A DNA stretch of 64,000 nt from Lachnospiraceae bacterium (GTDB lineage: Bacteria; Bacillota; Clostridia; Lachnospirales; Lachnospiraceae). The stretch is from NCBI GenBank assembly GCA_910576125.1, contig CAJTHM010000003.1, forward strand, positions 248,001 through 312,000, written 5' to 3'. Below the pieces are notes generated by a model that saw only the letters and a program-made list of their open reading frames with translations, did not search any database and was not told where the DNA came from. A program made the translations under genes and the position numbers. Shown piece after piece: positions 40,158-48,981 of the stretch. How positions within the stretch are numbered: the first letter of the stretch is position 1; the number at the start of each line of letters is the position of its first letter.

Positions 40158-42335
40158 ATGGTTGTATTGTTGGTAGGAGGCGGCAGCGCGCTGATGAACG
40201 CGCTGATTGACAAACTGAATAAAAACGGCCACCGGGTCTATCTGCTGACAGGACAGAGGGAGAACCGCTCCTCCTACCGGCATGTATTTGAAAAATATAA
40301 TTTCCCCTATGACAGCGGGAGCGTCAAGGACATTCTGGAGAGCGTGAAGCCGGATGTGACAGTGTTCACAGGCGCTTATGACACGAATTTTGACTGGGAG
40401 ACGCCCAGACAGGACGGAGTGCGCTATATGGCGGGGCTCATGAATATCCTTTCCGCATACAGCGTGCTGAAAAAAGGGCGCTTTCTGTACTTTTCCTCCC
40501 AGGAGGTGTTCGGCGGCTCCTATATAGACGACATCAAAGAAGATGAGCCCGCGGCTCCCAAAGGGTTCCGGGCCATGGCTCTGGCCCAGGGGGAGGAAAT
40601 CTGCGCGAATTTCCGGAAGACCCAGGGCACGGACACGGTGATACTGCGTTTTGACCGTCTGTATTGGGTTCCGGGCAAGGGAGAGACGGAAGATAACCCG
40701 TGCTTTCGGATGTGCCTGGAGGGACTCAAGACCGGGAAGATTTCCGCCAATGAAAGAAGAGTCTTTTCCATGATTTATCTCAACGATGCGGTGGAGCACA
40801 TTTACGGGCTGATTTGTGCGGAAGCGCCGAACCATTCCTGCTATCATATTTCATCCGCGGAGGAGATAGGGGAGGCGGAACTGGCGAAGCTGATTCAGGA
40901 GGAGCTGGGCTCCGGCGTCCAGGTGGCGGACAGCACGGTGGGTGCGGGAAACCGTCTCGTCTTAGACGGCAGCCGGTATGCGGGGGAATTTAATCAGAAA
41001 ATATTCAATCATTATGACACGACGGCGAAAAGGATTGCCGGTTTCATGAAACGCCACAGCGCGTCGTTCATCACGGAGGAGGACGCGGGGGGAGGTCTGG
41101 CCGTAAAGGCCTGGAACAACAGCCGCAGAATCTTCAGGGTGGTATTTCCGTTCATCGAGAATCTCATTTGCTTTATCCCTTTCTTTCTGCTGAGCCGGAT
41201 GACGGCAGACAGCGACTTTTTTGCCAGGCTGGATTTCTTTCTGCTGTATGTGCTGCTGTTCGCGGTGGTCTATGGGCAGCAGCAGGCGATTTTTTCCGGT
41301 TTCCTGGCGGTGATAGGCTATATTGCGGGACAGATGCGGACAGAGTCCGGTTTTGAGGTGCTGGTGGATTACAATACCTATGTGTGGATGGCCCAGCTGT
41401 TCATCGTGGGACTGGTGGTGGGCTATCTGAAGGACCAGCTGCGGTTCATCCAGAATGAGAACAGGTCAAGGATGCAGTATCTCCACGGGCAGTTGTCGGA
41501 TATTGAGGAAATTAATGACAGTAATGTCAGAATGAAGCATAATTTCGAGGCCCAGGTGGTCAACCACAAGGACAGCCTGGGGAAGATTCATGAGATTACC
41601 TCCACGCTGGAGCAGTATGAGCCGGAAGAAGTGCTGTTCTACGCGGCACAGGTGCTGGCGAGGGTGATGGAATGCGGGGACGTGGCTGTCTACACGGTGG
41701 CCAATGGCGACTACGCGAGGCTGTTCTCCTCTACGTCTCCGGATGCCCGCAAGTTGGGCAACTCCATCAAATATACGGCCATGGAAGAGCTGTACGGAGA
41801 ACTGAAAGAGGGGCGGGTCTACATCAACCGGAAGATGGAGGATAAAATGCCCATGATGGCCAGCGCCGTCTATTCGGAGGACAAAATGCAGCTGATCCTG
41901 ATGCTGTGGGGCATTCCCTGGGAGCGCATGACGCTGGGGGAGGCGAACCGCCTGACAATCGTGGGCTCTCTGATTCAGAACGCAGTGGTGCGGGCGAACC
42001 GCTATCTGGAAGCGCTGCGGAACCGCCGCTATGTGGAGGGGACGAACGTGCTGGACGAAAGTGCGTTCACGCTTTTGGAGAGGGCTTTTTTCAATGCCAG
42101 GGAGAAAGGGCTGACAGAGTATGTGCTGCTTGAAATCCTGACAGAGGGAGAGCACTACGAGAAAGCGGCCGCTATGCTGGGCGGATTTATACGGCAGACC
42201 GATTATCTCGGCATCCTGAAAGGGGGCAGGCTCTGCGCCTTGCTGTCCAACACGAATACGGAGAATGTGGGCGGCATCATGGAGCGTTTCCGGAACGCGG
42301 GCTATGAGTGCAGGGTAGAGGAGGCAGTGCTATGA
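40158..42335 (+). CDS. pelD: PelD-like c-di-GMP receptor with N-terminal degenerate SDR domain
   Basis: 725 residues. Residues 1-290 fold like an NAD-dependent epimerase (V-G-G-G-S-A-L-M start and Y-F-S-S-Q-E-V-F-G), but the glycine pattern is weak and the catalytic Tyr and Lys appear replaced (G-F-R-A-M-A-L-A-Q-G-E-E), so it may bind rather than convert a sugar nucleotide. About four membrane segments follow at 330-425, then a coiled coil, a GAF-like domain (about 470-590) and a C-terminal degenerate GGDEF-like domain. R-Q-T-D at 679-682 matches the RxxD site by which PelD binds cyclic di-GMP; the GGDEF active motif is lost (K-G-G-R-L). In Pel systems PelD activates polymerisation by PelF with PelE and PelG. 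First gene of the operon. Confidence 0.8.
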   Translation: MVVLLVGGGSALMNALIDKLNKNGHRVYLLTGQRENRSSYRHVFEKYNFPYDSGSVKDILESVKPDVTVFTGAYDTNFDWETPRQDGVRYMAGLMNILSAYSVLKKGRFLYFSSQEVFGGSYIDDIKEDEPAAPKGFRAMALAQGEEICANFRKTQGTDTVILRFDRLYWVPGKGETEDNPCFRMCLEGLKTGKISANERRVFSMIYLNDAVEHIYGLICAEAPNHSCYHISSAEEIGEAELAKLIQEELGSGVQVADSTVGAGNRLVLDGSRYAGEFNQKIFNHYDTTAKRIAGFMKRHSASFITEEDAGGGLAVKAWNNSRRIFRVVFPFIENLICFIPFFLLSRMTADSDFFARLDFFLLYVLLFAVVYGQQQAIFSGFLAVIGYIAGQMRTESGFEVLVDYNTYVWMAQLFIVGLVVGYLKDQLRFIQNENRSRMQYLHGQLSDIEEINDSNVRMKHNFEAQVVNHKDSLGKIHEITSTLEQYEPEEVLFYAAQVLARVMECGDVAVYTVANGDYARLFSSTSPDARKLGNSIKYTAMEELYGELKEGRVYINRKMEDKMPMMASAVYSEDKMQLILMLWGIPWERMTLGEANRLTIVGSLIQNAVVRANRYLEALRNRRYVEGTNVLDESAFTLLERAFFNAREKGLTEYVLLEILTEGEHYEKAAAMLGGFIRQTDYLGILKGGRLCALLSNTNTENVGGIMERFRNAGYECRVEEAVL

Positions 42336-43294
42336 CGTTGGCGTTAGACGAGCGGATTTTTGTGATAATCCTCATCGTGAACCTGATCGTGTCGCTGGTC
42401 TATCTGCTGGCGGGAATTTTATTCCTTGTGCCTGCGCACGCCGCGGTGGAGGATAAGGACGGCGCCGAAGTCCTGTATGACAACAGGAGGACATATCTGC
42501 TTCGGTTCATCGTTATGATATTGTGCCCGGTCATAGGGCCGGCGTTCTTTTTTTCAGGGCACCTGTTTTATCTGGTGGTATTCTGGAAAGATGTGGATCT
42601 GGCGGATGTGATATTCAGCAAGGACCGGGTGCGGACGCATATGAAAGCGGACGAGGAGAGGGAGAGGGATATCATCCCGCTGGAGGAGGCGATTCTGGTA
42701 AATGAGAAGAAGAATCTGCGCATGGTGATGATGAACGTGATTAAGGAGGACTTCAGCAACTGTCTGGCTTCCATCACGCTGGCGCTGGACAGCGAGGACT
42801 CCGAGGCGTCCCATTACGCGGCGGCGGTTCTGTCCGATGAACTGAATAAATTCCGTATCTATGTGCAGAGGCTGTGGAAGCAGATTCAGGAGGAGGACGC
42901 CGGGCAGACGGAATGCGAGGAGATGCTGTTGGATTATATGGACGGCATCCTGAAACAGCACATATTTTCGGCTAATGAGCAGCGAAAATTCGTGAGCATC
43001 CTCACAGGCGCGGCAGAATCCCTCTATGGGAAGGATTCCGCCAGGTTCACGCTGGGGTGGTATGAGGAAGTATGCCTGCGGACGCTGGAGGTAAAGGACT
43101 TTGAGTCCTGCGCAAAGTGGTGCGGGCGGCTGGCGGAGCAGTTCCCGGAGGAGCTTCCGGCCTATACCTGCAGGCTGAAGCTGCATTTCGCGAGGCAGGA
43201 CAGAAAGGCCTTCTTTGATACGCTGGAATCTTTGAAAAAGTCCGCTGTGGTGATTGACAATGAGACATTGGAACTGGTTCGGATTTTCAGCTGA
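42332..43294 (+). CDS. pelE: PelE-like membrane/TPR protein
   Basis: Start ATG 42332 overlaps the previous stop (ATGA), with GAGGAGGCAGTGCT upstream; 320 residues. Two or three membrane segments fill residues 7-90 (I-I-L-I-V-N-L-I-V-S-L-V-Y-L-L-A-G), and the remainder is an all-helical, TPR-like cytoplasmic part. This is the layout of PelE, which sits with PelD, PelF and PelG in the synthase complex. Confidence 0.75.
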   Translation: MTLALDERIFVIILIVNLIVSLVYLLAGILFLVPAHAAVEDKDGAEVLYDNRRTYLLRFIVMILCPVIGPAFFFSGHLFYLVVFWKDVDLADVIFSKDRVRTHMKADEERERDIIPLEEAILVNEKKNLRMVMMNVIKEDFSNCLASITLALDSEDSEASHYAAAVLSDELNKFRIYVQRLWKQIQEEDAGQTECEEMLLDYMDGILKQHIFSANEQRKFVSILTGAAESLYGKDSARFTLGWYEEVCLRTLEVKDFESCAKWCGRLAEQFPEELPAYTCRLKLHFARQDRKAFFDTLESLKKSAVVIDNETLELVRIFS

Positions 43295-43308
43295 GGTTAC
43301 GGAAGGGC

Positions 43309-45492
43309 ATGGGAAACGATATGTCAATGACAATGCTTACCATTTTTCAGATATTGGGTGTATCGGCGGCATACCTGGGGGTGACGCTGGGGCTGCCATG
43401 GCTGTTGCTGCGCAGGAAATTCGGGCATATGAGGACGCCTGCAAGGTTCATGGCATATAGCATAGCAGGCAATTTCTACTGTATGAACCTGGTGCTTTTG
43501 CTCCAGCTTCTGCATTTATCGAACAGGGCGACTCTGGTCATCGGGACATTGATTCCTTTTTTCGCTGCAGCGGCAGGGAAGTACAGGAATTCATTTTTGT
43601 CGGCGCTGGAGCGCAGGACGGATGGGATCAGGATTGTCTTGGAAGGCAAGATGGGCGCGAAAACTTTCATGCTGCGCCTGGGGAACAGAATCGGAAAGCT
43701 GTCTTCCGGCTGGCTGGGGAAATGGCTGGCGCCTCGCTGGATGGACGCGCTGCTGACGCTGGGGGTGGCGGGACTGGTACTGTATATGTACGGAACGAAC
43801 ACGGTCAGTATCTATGGGTACTGTACATCCGACATGACAGTACACAATTACTGGATCAACTCCATGACGGATAACCGTATTTTTGTAAACGGCGTATATC
43901 CCTTTGGCTTCCACTGCCTGATATACTATCTGCATGAGGTGTTCGCGATTCCTGTCTATGTGCTGCTGCGGGTATTTGCCCTGGTACAGGTCCTCATGAT
44001 TCATCTGGTGCTGCTGGCGTTTCTGAAGATGGTCTGTAAGTCGAAATATACGCCTTATGCCGGGGTGGTGTTTTACATAACATCGAATATATTCTACCAA
44101 TATACCTATTTAAGGTATTTCGCGCCGCTGCCACAGGAGTACGGCTTGATTTTTATTCTTCCTTCTGTCTGGTTCGCAATCGCTTTTCTTCAGGAGAAAG
44201 AGTATCTGTCCAAACACTCTTTGATTCTGTTCACAGCCAGCATTTCCCTGACGCTGGCCGTCCACTTCTACGATACCATGATAGCGGGGCTGTTCTGTGC
44301 CGGAATCGCGGTTGGATTCTGCTTTCGCTGCCTGCGCTGGCGGTATCTGAAATGGCTCCTGCTGGCGGGGGCCACAGGTGTACTGATTGCTGTGCTGCCC
44401 ATGGCGGCGGCTTATGCGACGGGGACGCCTCTTGAGGGCTCCCTGTACTGGGGAATGAACATGGCCTCTTCTGAAAGTGAGATAGATACTGAGAAAGAAA
44501 GGGCAGACGCGCAGAAAGGTGAGAAGGCGCAGGATACGGAAGGAAAGGCCGGATCGGAGGGAAAACCGCTTGGTATCATGGACACGGTCCTGGGAGAACT
44601 GCGCTATTATGTGACGAACGACAGCATAACCGCGGCTGGATTTATGCTGGGCAGTGTGGGAGCGCTGTTTGTTCTGGGGCTTCTGTGGTATATCCTGCGC
44701 AGGCCGGATTATGGGGCGGTAATGGTGGCCGTGAGCGTGCCCATGGGGATTCTCTGTCTTCTTCAGGCTTCCATAAAGCTGGGTCTGCCGCAGGTGATGG
44801 ACGTTTCGCGGTACTCCATTTATATCGGGTACGGAATGGCAATTGTGTGGAGCCTGTGCCTGGACGGAGTGGTGTATCTGCTGTTTCTGGAGCGGCGGGG
44901 AATCAATTTCGGCGGCCTGGCGGCGCTGGCAGCTGCCTGCTCTGCGGTAGTGATGACGGGCGTGAGGACGCCTGTCCGTCTCAGCGCCTGTGAGACCAAT
45001 GGGGCGATAATCTGCCTGACGAATATCATGAGAGAAAACAGGGACGCCTCCTGGACGATATGTTCGGCAAATGACGAACGCCAGATGATGGGAGAAAGCG
45101 GATACCATTATGAGATGATTGAGTTCCTGCGGGTGCTGGAGGAGATGGACGGGGATACGAGCCTGACGATTCCCACGGATGTGGTGTACTTTTTCGTTGA
45201 GAAGAAGCCGGTCTATTACCAGGATATCATGAGCGCCATAAGACCTGGATGGGAGGTTTCCCCGGCGGACGCCAGGAAGCCTTTATCCACGGAGGGAGGA
45301 ATCGAACCATATATAAAAGGTGAAAGGCTGGTGACCATGTCCCATATGTATTACTGGGCGCAGGCATTCCGGGAACTGTATCCCAATGAGATGGAAGTGT
45401 ATTATGAGTCGGACGAGTTCATCTGCTACCGCATACGCCAGGACGTATACAATTTATATAATTTTGCGATAGATTACGGCTATAACCAATAA
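43309..45492 (+). CDS. Large polytopic membrane protein of the Pel-like operon (GT-C-like)
   Basis: 727 residues with about 14 membrane segments. A luminal-looking loop after the fourth or fifth helix has Y-C-T-S-D-M-T-V-H-N-Y-W and V-Y-P-F-G-F-H, acidic/His residues as in GT-C glycosyltransferases and polymerases. A charged soluble loop lies at about 388-420, and a soluble C-terminal domain of about 160 residues follows the last helix. It is not one of the classical Pel proteins. It may move a sugar from a lipid carrier onto the chain, or act as a sugar-polymer channel. The start has only a weak ribosome site; ATG 43321 is an alternative. Confidence 0.65.
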   Translation: MGNDMSMTMLTIFQILGVSAAYLGVTLGLPWLLLRRKFGHMRTPARFMAYSIAGNFYCMNLVLLLQLLHLSNRATLVIGTLIPFFAAAAGKYRNSFLSALERRTDGIRIVLEGKMGAKTFMLRLGNRIGKLSSGWLGKWLAPRWMDALLTLGVAGLVLYMYGTNTVSIYGYCTSDMTVHNYWINSMTDNRIFVNGVYPFGFHCLIYYLHEVFAIPVYVLLRVFALVQVLMIHLVLLAFLKMVCKSKYTPYAGVVFYITSNIFYQYTYLRYFAPLPQEYGLIFILPSVWFAIAFLQEKEYLSKHSLILFTASISLTLAVHFYDTMIAGLFCAGIAVGFCFRCLRWRYLKWLLLAGATGVLIAVLPMAAAYATGTPLEGSLYWGMNMASSESEIDTEKERADAQKGEKAQDTEGKAGSEGKPLGIMDTVLGELRYYVTNDSITAAGFMLGSVGALFVLGLLWYILRRPDYGAVMVAVSVPMGILCLLQASIKLGLPQVMDVSRYSIYIGYGMAIVWSLCLDGVVYLLFLERRGINFGGLAALAAACSAVVMTGVRTPVRLSACETNGAIICLTNIMRENRDASWTICSANDERQMMGESGYHYEMIEFLRVLEEMDGDTSLTIPTDVVYFFVEKKPVYYQDIMSAIRPGWEVSPADARKPLSTEGGIEPYIKGERLVTMSHMYYWAQAFRELYPNEMEVYYESDEFICYRIRQDVYNLYNFAIDYGYNQ

Positions 45493-45538
45493 GAACTGCG
45501 GAAATTGGCAGGAACGGAACGAAAATGGAGAGTATGAC

Positions 45539-47431
45539 ATGATATCACGCCGGAATTTTTTTTCGATTACCATACTGATGGTTACAATGCTGTTTTTGTG
45601 CATGTGCCTCAATAACCTGAAGGACAGCTGGAATGATTACGCGGTGAACAGGTATACGGAGACGGCGGAGAATTATCCTTCAAATATCAATGTCTATGTG
45701 CCGGATGGCTCCCGGGAGAAAGACCCAAAGGAGCAGGCGGCAGAGACCGACAGGGGGGAGACTGTTTCTGACCGGGACAGGGTGGTCTGCATCGGCGACA
45801 TGAATCAGTTATCCATGAGCGCGGCGGAGGCCTGGGTCACTTATACGAAGCGGGACATCGCCGGATATCCCGCGCTGCCCGCCTATGAGAGCGTCTGGAA
45901 CGAAGAGGATCTTCCGGAGATGCTGGTGCTGGATTCCGCCTGTGTGGACTGGGAAGCCGGGGAAGAAATCGATTTTCTGAATACATGCCTGGAGAAAGGG
46001 GTTCATCTGGTATTCTGCAATCTTCCGGATGTGTCCGTCATAAAAGAGAACGGACAGGCGAGGGAGCTTTTCGGCATACAGAAAGTGCTGGAGGATGAGA
46101 TTACTGTGACCAATCTGTATCTTCGGGAGGGCTTTTTGCTGGGAGGACAGACTTTTTACCGGGAAAAGGCGGGTTCGGACGCGGATACGATGCTGCCGGG
46201 CAGCGGGGCCTTTCCGGGGGAGAGGACCTTTCCCTGGTATATTCCGGCTTCGGGGACAAAGGTCTATATGAAAGGAGCCCCGGAGGGGATGGACATGGAC
46301 GAGGAGCAATGTCCGATTGTCTTATGGAGGAAAAGTTTCGGGACGGCTTACGTGTTCGCTGTGAACGGCGGACTGATGGAGGGATCGGAGGGAATAGGCA
46401 TCCTGTCTGCCATGTCGGCGGAGATGCATTCCTATGAAATCTATCCGGTGCTGAATGCCCAGAATATGATTCTGACGGGCTATCCCAGCCTGGCGGACGA
46501 AAACGCGGCTGAGATGGAACGGCTTTACAGTCGCTCTGTAAAGCAGGTGTTCCAGGAAATCCTCTGGCCCAATATCCTGATGGCCCTGCAGAAGCAGAAC
46601 TATAAGGCCACCTGTATGCTGACGCCGCAGTATGATTATTCGGACGATAATCCGCCTGACGGCAGGCAGCTGGAATATTATCTCAAAGTATTCAATGAGC
46701 GGGCGGTGGAGACGGGATGGTCGGCCCGGAACATGTCAGGTATCTCCCCGACAGAGAAGCTGGAGGAGGATTACAGGTTTTTCCAGGATGTGCTGGGAGG
46801 ATACGATATAGCGTCCTTTTATGCGGGAGGACTGGAAGATGAGCAGATGGCGGAGGCGCTGGAGGCACAGCTGCTGGCGTCTGCCAAAACCGTTGTCAGG
46901 GATTACGATGAGACGGAGAGCGGTCCGGTAGGATTCCTGTCGGAGAATGTGACGGCCCAGAGTATATTAGGTGACGGCTTGGAGTATACGTATAAGAACG
47001 ATTTCCGCTATAAATGTATGGAAACCGCGCTGGGATATTTCAGTGTGTCATTCGACATGTCCCGGGTGGCGTATCCGGATGACGATAAAAGCGCGTGGGA
47101 GCAGCTGTCCCGGAGCCTGGCGACTACAATCGACACCTATGGACGGCTGTTTCGGGGGTTTGCAAGAACCACCGCGGCGGAATGCGATATGCGCATCCGG
47201 CAGTTCCTGGCGCTGGATTACAGCGACAGCCGGACGGACGATCGGATTCGTCTGCGGACAGAGGGAATTGACGGACCGGCCTGGTTCATTCTGCGCACGC
47301 ACAATGAAGCCATCCGGGAGATGGAGGGCGGCAGCTGGCAGGAGCTGGAAGAAGGAGCTTACCTGATTGAGGCGGCACAGAGCGAAGTCACGCTGACGCT
47401 GGAGCCGGCGGACGAGAGGCTTTACAGATAG
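45539..47431 (+). CDS. DUF2194 protein, PelA-like extracellular enzyme
   Basis: 630 residues with an N-terminal basic start and one membrane segment (about 8-28, F-S-I-T-I-L-M-V-T-M-L-F-L-C-M-C), then an extracytoplasmic body. It looks like the DUF2194 family, which occurs in Gram-positive Pel-type loci in the place of the PelA deacetylase/hydrolase. A T-P-Q-Y-D-Y-S-D-D segment at about 362-370 might correspond to the metal site of a polysaccharide deacetylase, although the classic T-F-D-D-G is absent. The likely task is modifying or trimming the polymer outside the membrane. Confidence 0.7.
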   Translation: MISRRNFFSITILMVTMLFLCMCLNNLKDSWNDYAVNRYTETAENYPSNINVYVPDGSREKDPKEQAAETDRGETVSDRDRVVCIGDMNQLSMSAAEAWVTYTKRDIAGYPALPAYESVWNEEDLPEMLVLDSACVDWEAGEEIDFLNTCLEKGVHLVFCNLPDVSVIKENGQARELFGIQKVLEDEITVTNLYLREGFLLGGQTFYREKAGSDADTMLPGSGAFPGERTFPWYIPASGTKVYMKGAPEGMDMDEEQCPIVLWRKSFGTAYVFAVNGGLMEGSEGIGILSAMSAEMHSYEIYPVLNAQNMILTGYPSLADENAAEMERLYSRSVKQVFQEILWPNILMALQKQNYKATCMLTPQYDYSDDNPPDGRQLEYYLKVFNERAVETGWSARNMSGISPTEKLEEDYRFFQDVLGGYDIASFYAGGLEDEQMAEALEAQLLASAKTVVRDYDETESGPVGFLSENVTAQSILGDGLEYTYKNDFRYKCMETALGYFSVSFDMSRVAYPDDDKSAWEQLSRSLATTIDTYGRLFRGFARTTAAECDMRIRQFLALDYSDSRTDDRIRLRTEGIDGPAWFILRTHNEAIREMEGGSWQELEEGAYLIEAAQSEVTLTLEPADERLYR

Positions 47432-47481
47432 ATGGCTGCGGAACAGATTGCCGCAGGCGACGATTGGATAGGAGAGATCAG

Positions 47482-48930
47482 ATGAGGGTCTGTATAATAG
47501 TGGAAGGCTGTTATCCGTATGTGACCGGCGGCGTGTCCAGCTGGGTGCACGGGCTCATTCAGTCTTTTCCGAAAGTGGAGTTCGTTCTCCAGACGATTAT
47601 CAGCGCCAGGGAGCAGAGCGGGAAATTCGTGTATAAGCTGCCGGAGAATGTGACGGAGGTACATGAATTGTATCTCCAGGATGTGGACTGGGACAGGAAC
47701 AGGAAAGGCTGGCATAAGTATGAGCTGAACAGACAGGAATGCGCCGCGCTGCGCAGCCTGGTGCTGAACCGGCAGGTGGACTGGGATACCCTGTTCGAGC
47801 TGTTCCGGAACAAAAGGGTTTCTCTGGATAAGCTGCTGATGGGGGAGGATTTCCTGAAGATTGTCAGGGAATATTATGACTTGCATTACAGCCAGCTGGT
47901 CTTCTCGGATTTCCTCTGGACCATGCGTTCCGTGTATCTGCCGCTGCTGTTCACTTTGAAAATGAAACTGCCGAAAGCGGATCTGTATCATTGTGTGGCC
48001 ACTGGCTATGCGGGCGTGCTGGGCAGCATGGGCAAATCTCTCTATGGCGGCCGGTTGCTGATATCGGAGCATGGAATCTATACCAGGGAGCGGGAGGAAG
48101 AACTGCTCCGGGCGGAATGGATAAAGGGCGCTTACAAGAATGTATGGATCGATCAGTTCCGCAAGATGTCCACCCTGGCTTATGAGAGGGCGGATCTGGT
48201 CACCAGCCTGTACGAACATGCCAGGGAGCTGCAGATTGAGCTGGGCTGTCCTGTGGAGAAGACCATGGTCACGCCCAATGGCGTCTCAGTGGATCATCTG
48301 CAGAATCTTCCCGGCAAGACAAAGGAAGATGAGGGAAAGTTCAATATCGGAGCCATCCTGCGGGTGACGCCCATCAAGGACGTGAAGACCATGATACAGG
48401 CTTTCAGCTTCGCGAAAGAGCGGGAGCCCAGGCTGAAACTGTGGATTATGGGGCCCTGTGACGAGGAGAAGGAATACGCGAACGAGTGCTTCGAGCAGGT
48501 GGAAGCCCTGGAACTGGAGGACGTGGTCTTTACCGGCAGGATTGATATCAAGGACTACCTGGGCAGGATGGACGTGACAATTCTGACCAGTATCAGCGAG
48601 GGGCAGCCTCTGACGATTCTGGAGAGCTACGCGGCCCGTGTGCCGGTGATCGCCACGGATGTAGGCAACTGCTTTGGCCTGATTTACGGAGAGAGCGACG
48701 ACTTCGGGGCGGGAGGGATTCTGACCCATATCATGAATGTGGAGGAGATTGCCCAGGCCATGGTGGACATGGCGCGGAACGAGCCCATGCGGCTGCAGAT
48801 GGGGGAGAGCGGCTACAAAAGAGTGATGTCCGGTTACCGGATTGAGCATATGCGGGCTAAATACCGCGGGATATACGAAGATTTTGCGGACAGCCTTGAT
48901 GTTTGGCTGGAATGCATGGATGAGGGATAG
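47482..48930 (+). CDS. pelF: PelF-like GT4 glycosyltransferase
   Basis: Start ATG 47482 after TAGGAGAGATCAG gives 482 residues. It begins with the PelF signature E-G-C-Y-P-Y-V-T-G-G-V-S-S-W and later has E-H-G-I-Y-T-R-E-R-E-E-E, V-T-P-N-G-V-S, R-V-T-P-I-K-D-V-K-T and the GT4 donor-site block E-G-Q-P-L-T-I-L-E-S. PelF is the cytosolic polymerase of Pel, which uses UDP-HexNAc donors. This is the most specific marker that the locus is Pel-type. Confidence 0.92.
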   Translation: MRVCIIVEGCYPYVTGGVSSWVHGLIQSFPKVEFVLQTIISAREQSGKFVYKLPENVTEVHELYLQDVDWDRNRKGWHKYELNRQECAALRSLVLNRQVDWDTLFELFRNKRVSLDKLLMGEDFLKIVREYYDLHYSQLVFSDFLWTMRSVYLPLLFTLKMKLPKADLYHCVATGYAGVLGSMGKSLYGGRLLISEHGIYTREREEELLRAEWIKGAYKNVWIDQFRKMSTLAYERADLVTSLYEHARELQIELGCPVEKTMVTPNGVSVDHLQNLPGKTKEDEGKFNIGAILRVTPIKDVKTMIQAFSFAKEREPRLKLWIMGPCDEEKEYANECFEQVEALELEDVVFTGRIDIKDYLGRMDVTILTSISEGQPLTILESYAARVPVIATDVGNCFGLIYGESDDFGAGGILTHIMNVEEIAQAMVDMARNEPMRLQMGESGYKRVMSGYRIEHMRAKYRGIYEDFADSLDVWLECMDEG

Positions 48931-48981
48931 GATATCCGGGCAGGATTATACGGACCGCTTTAAGGAGAAAGGACGAAACAG

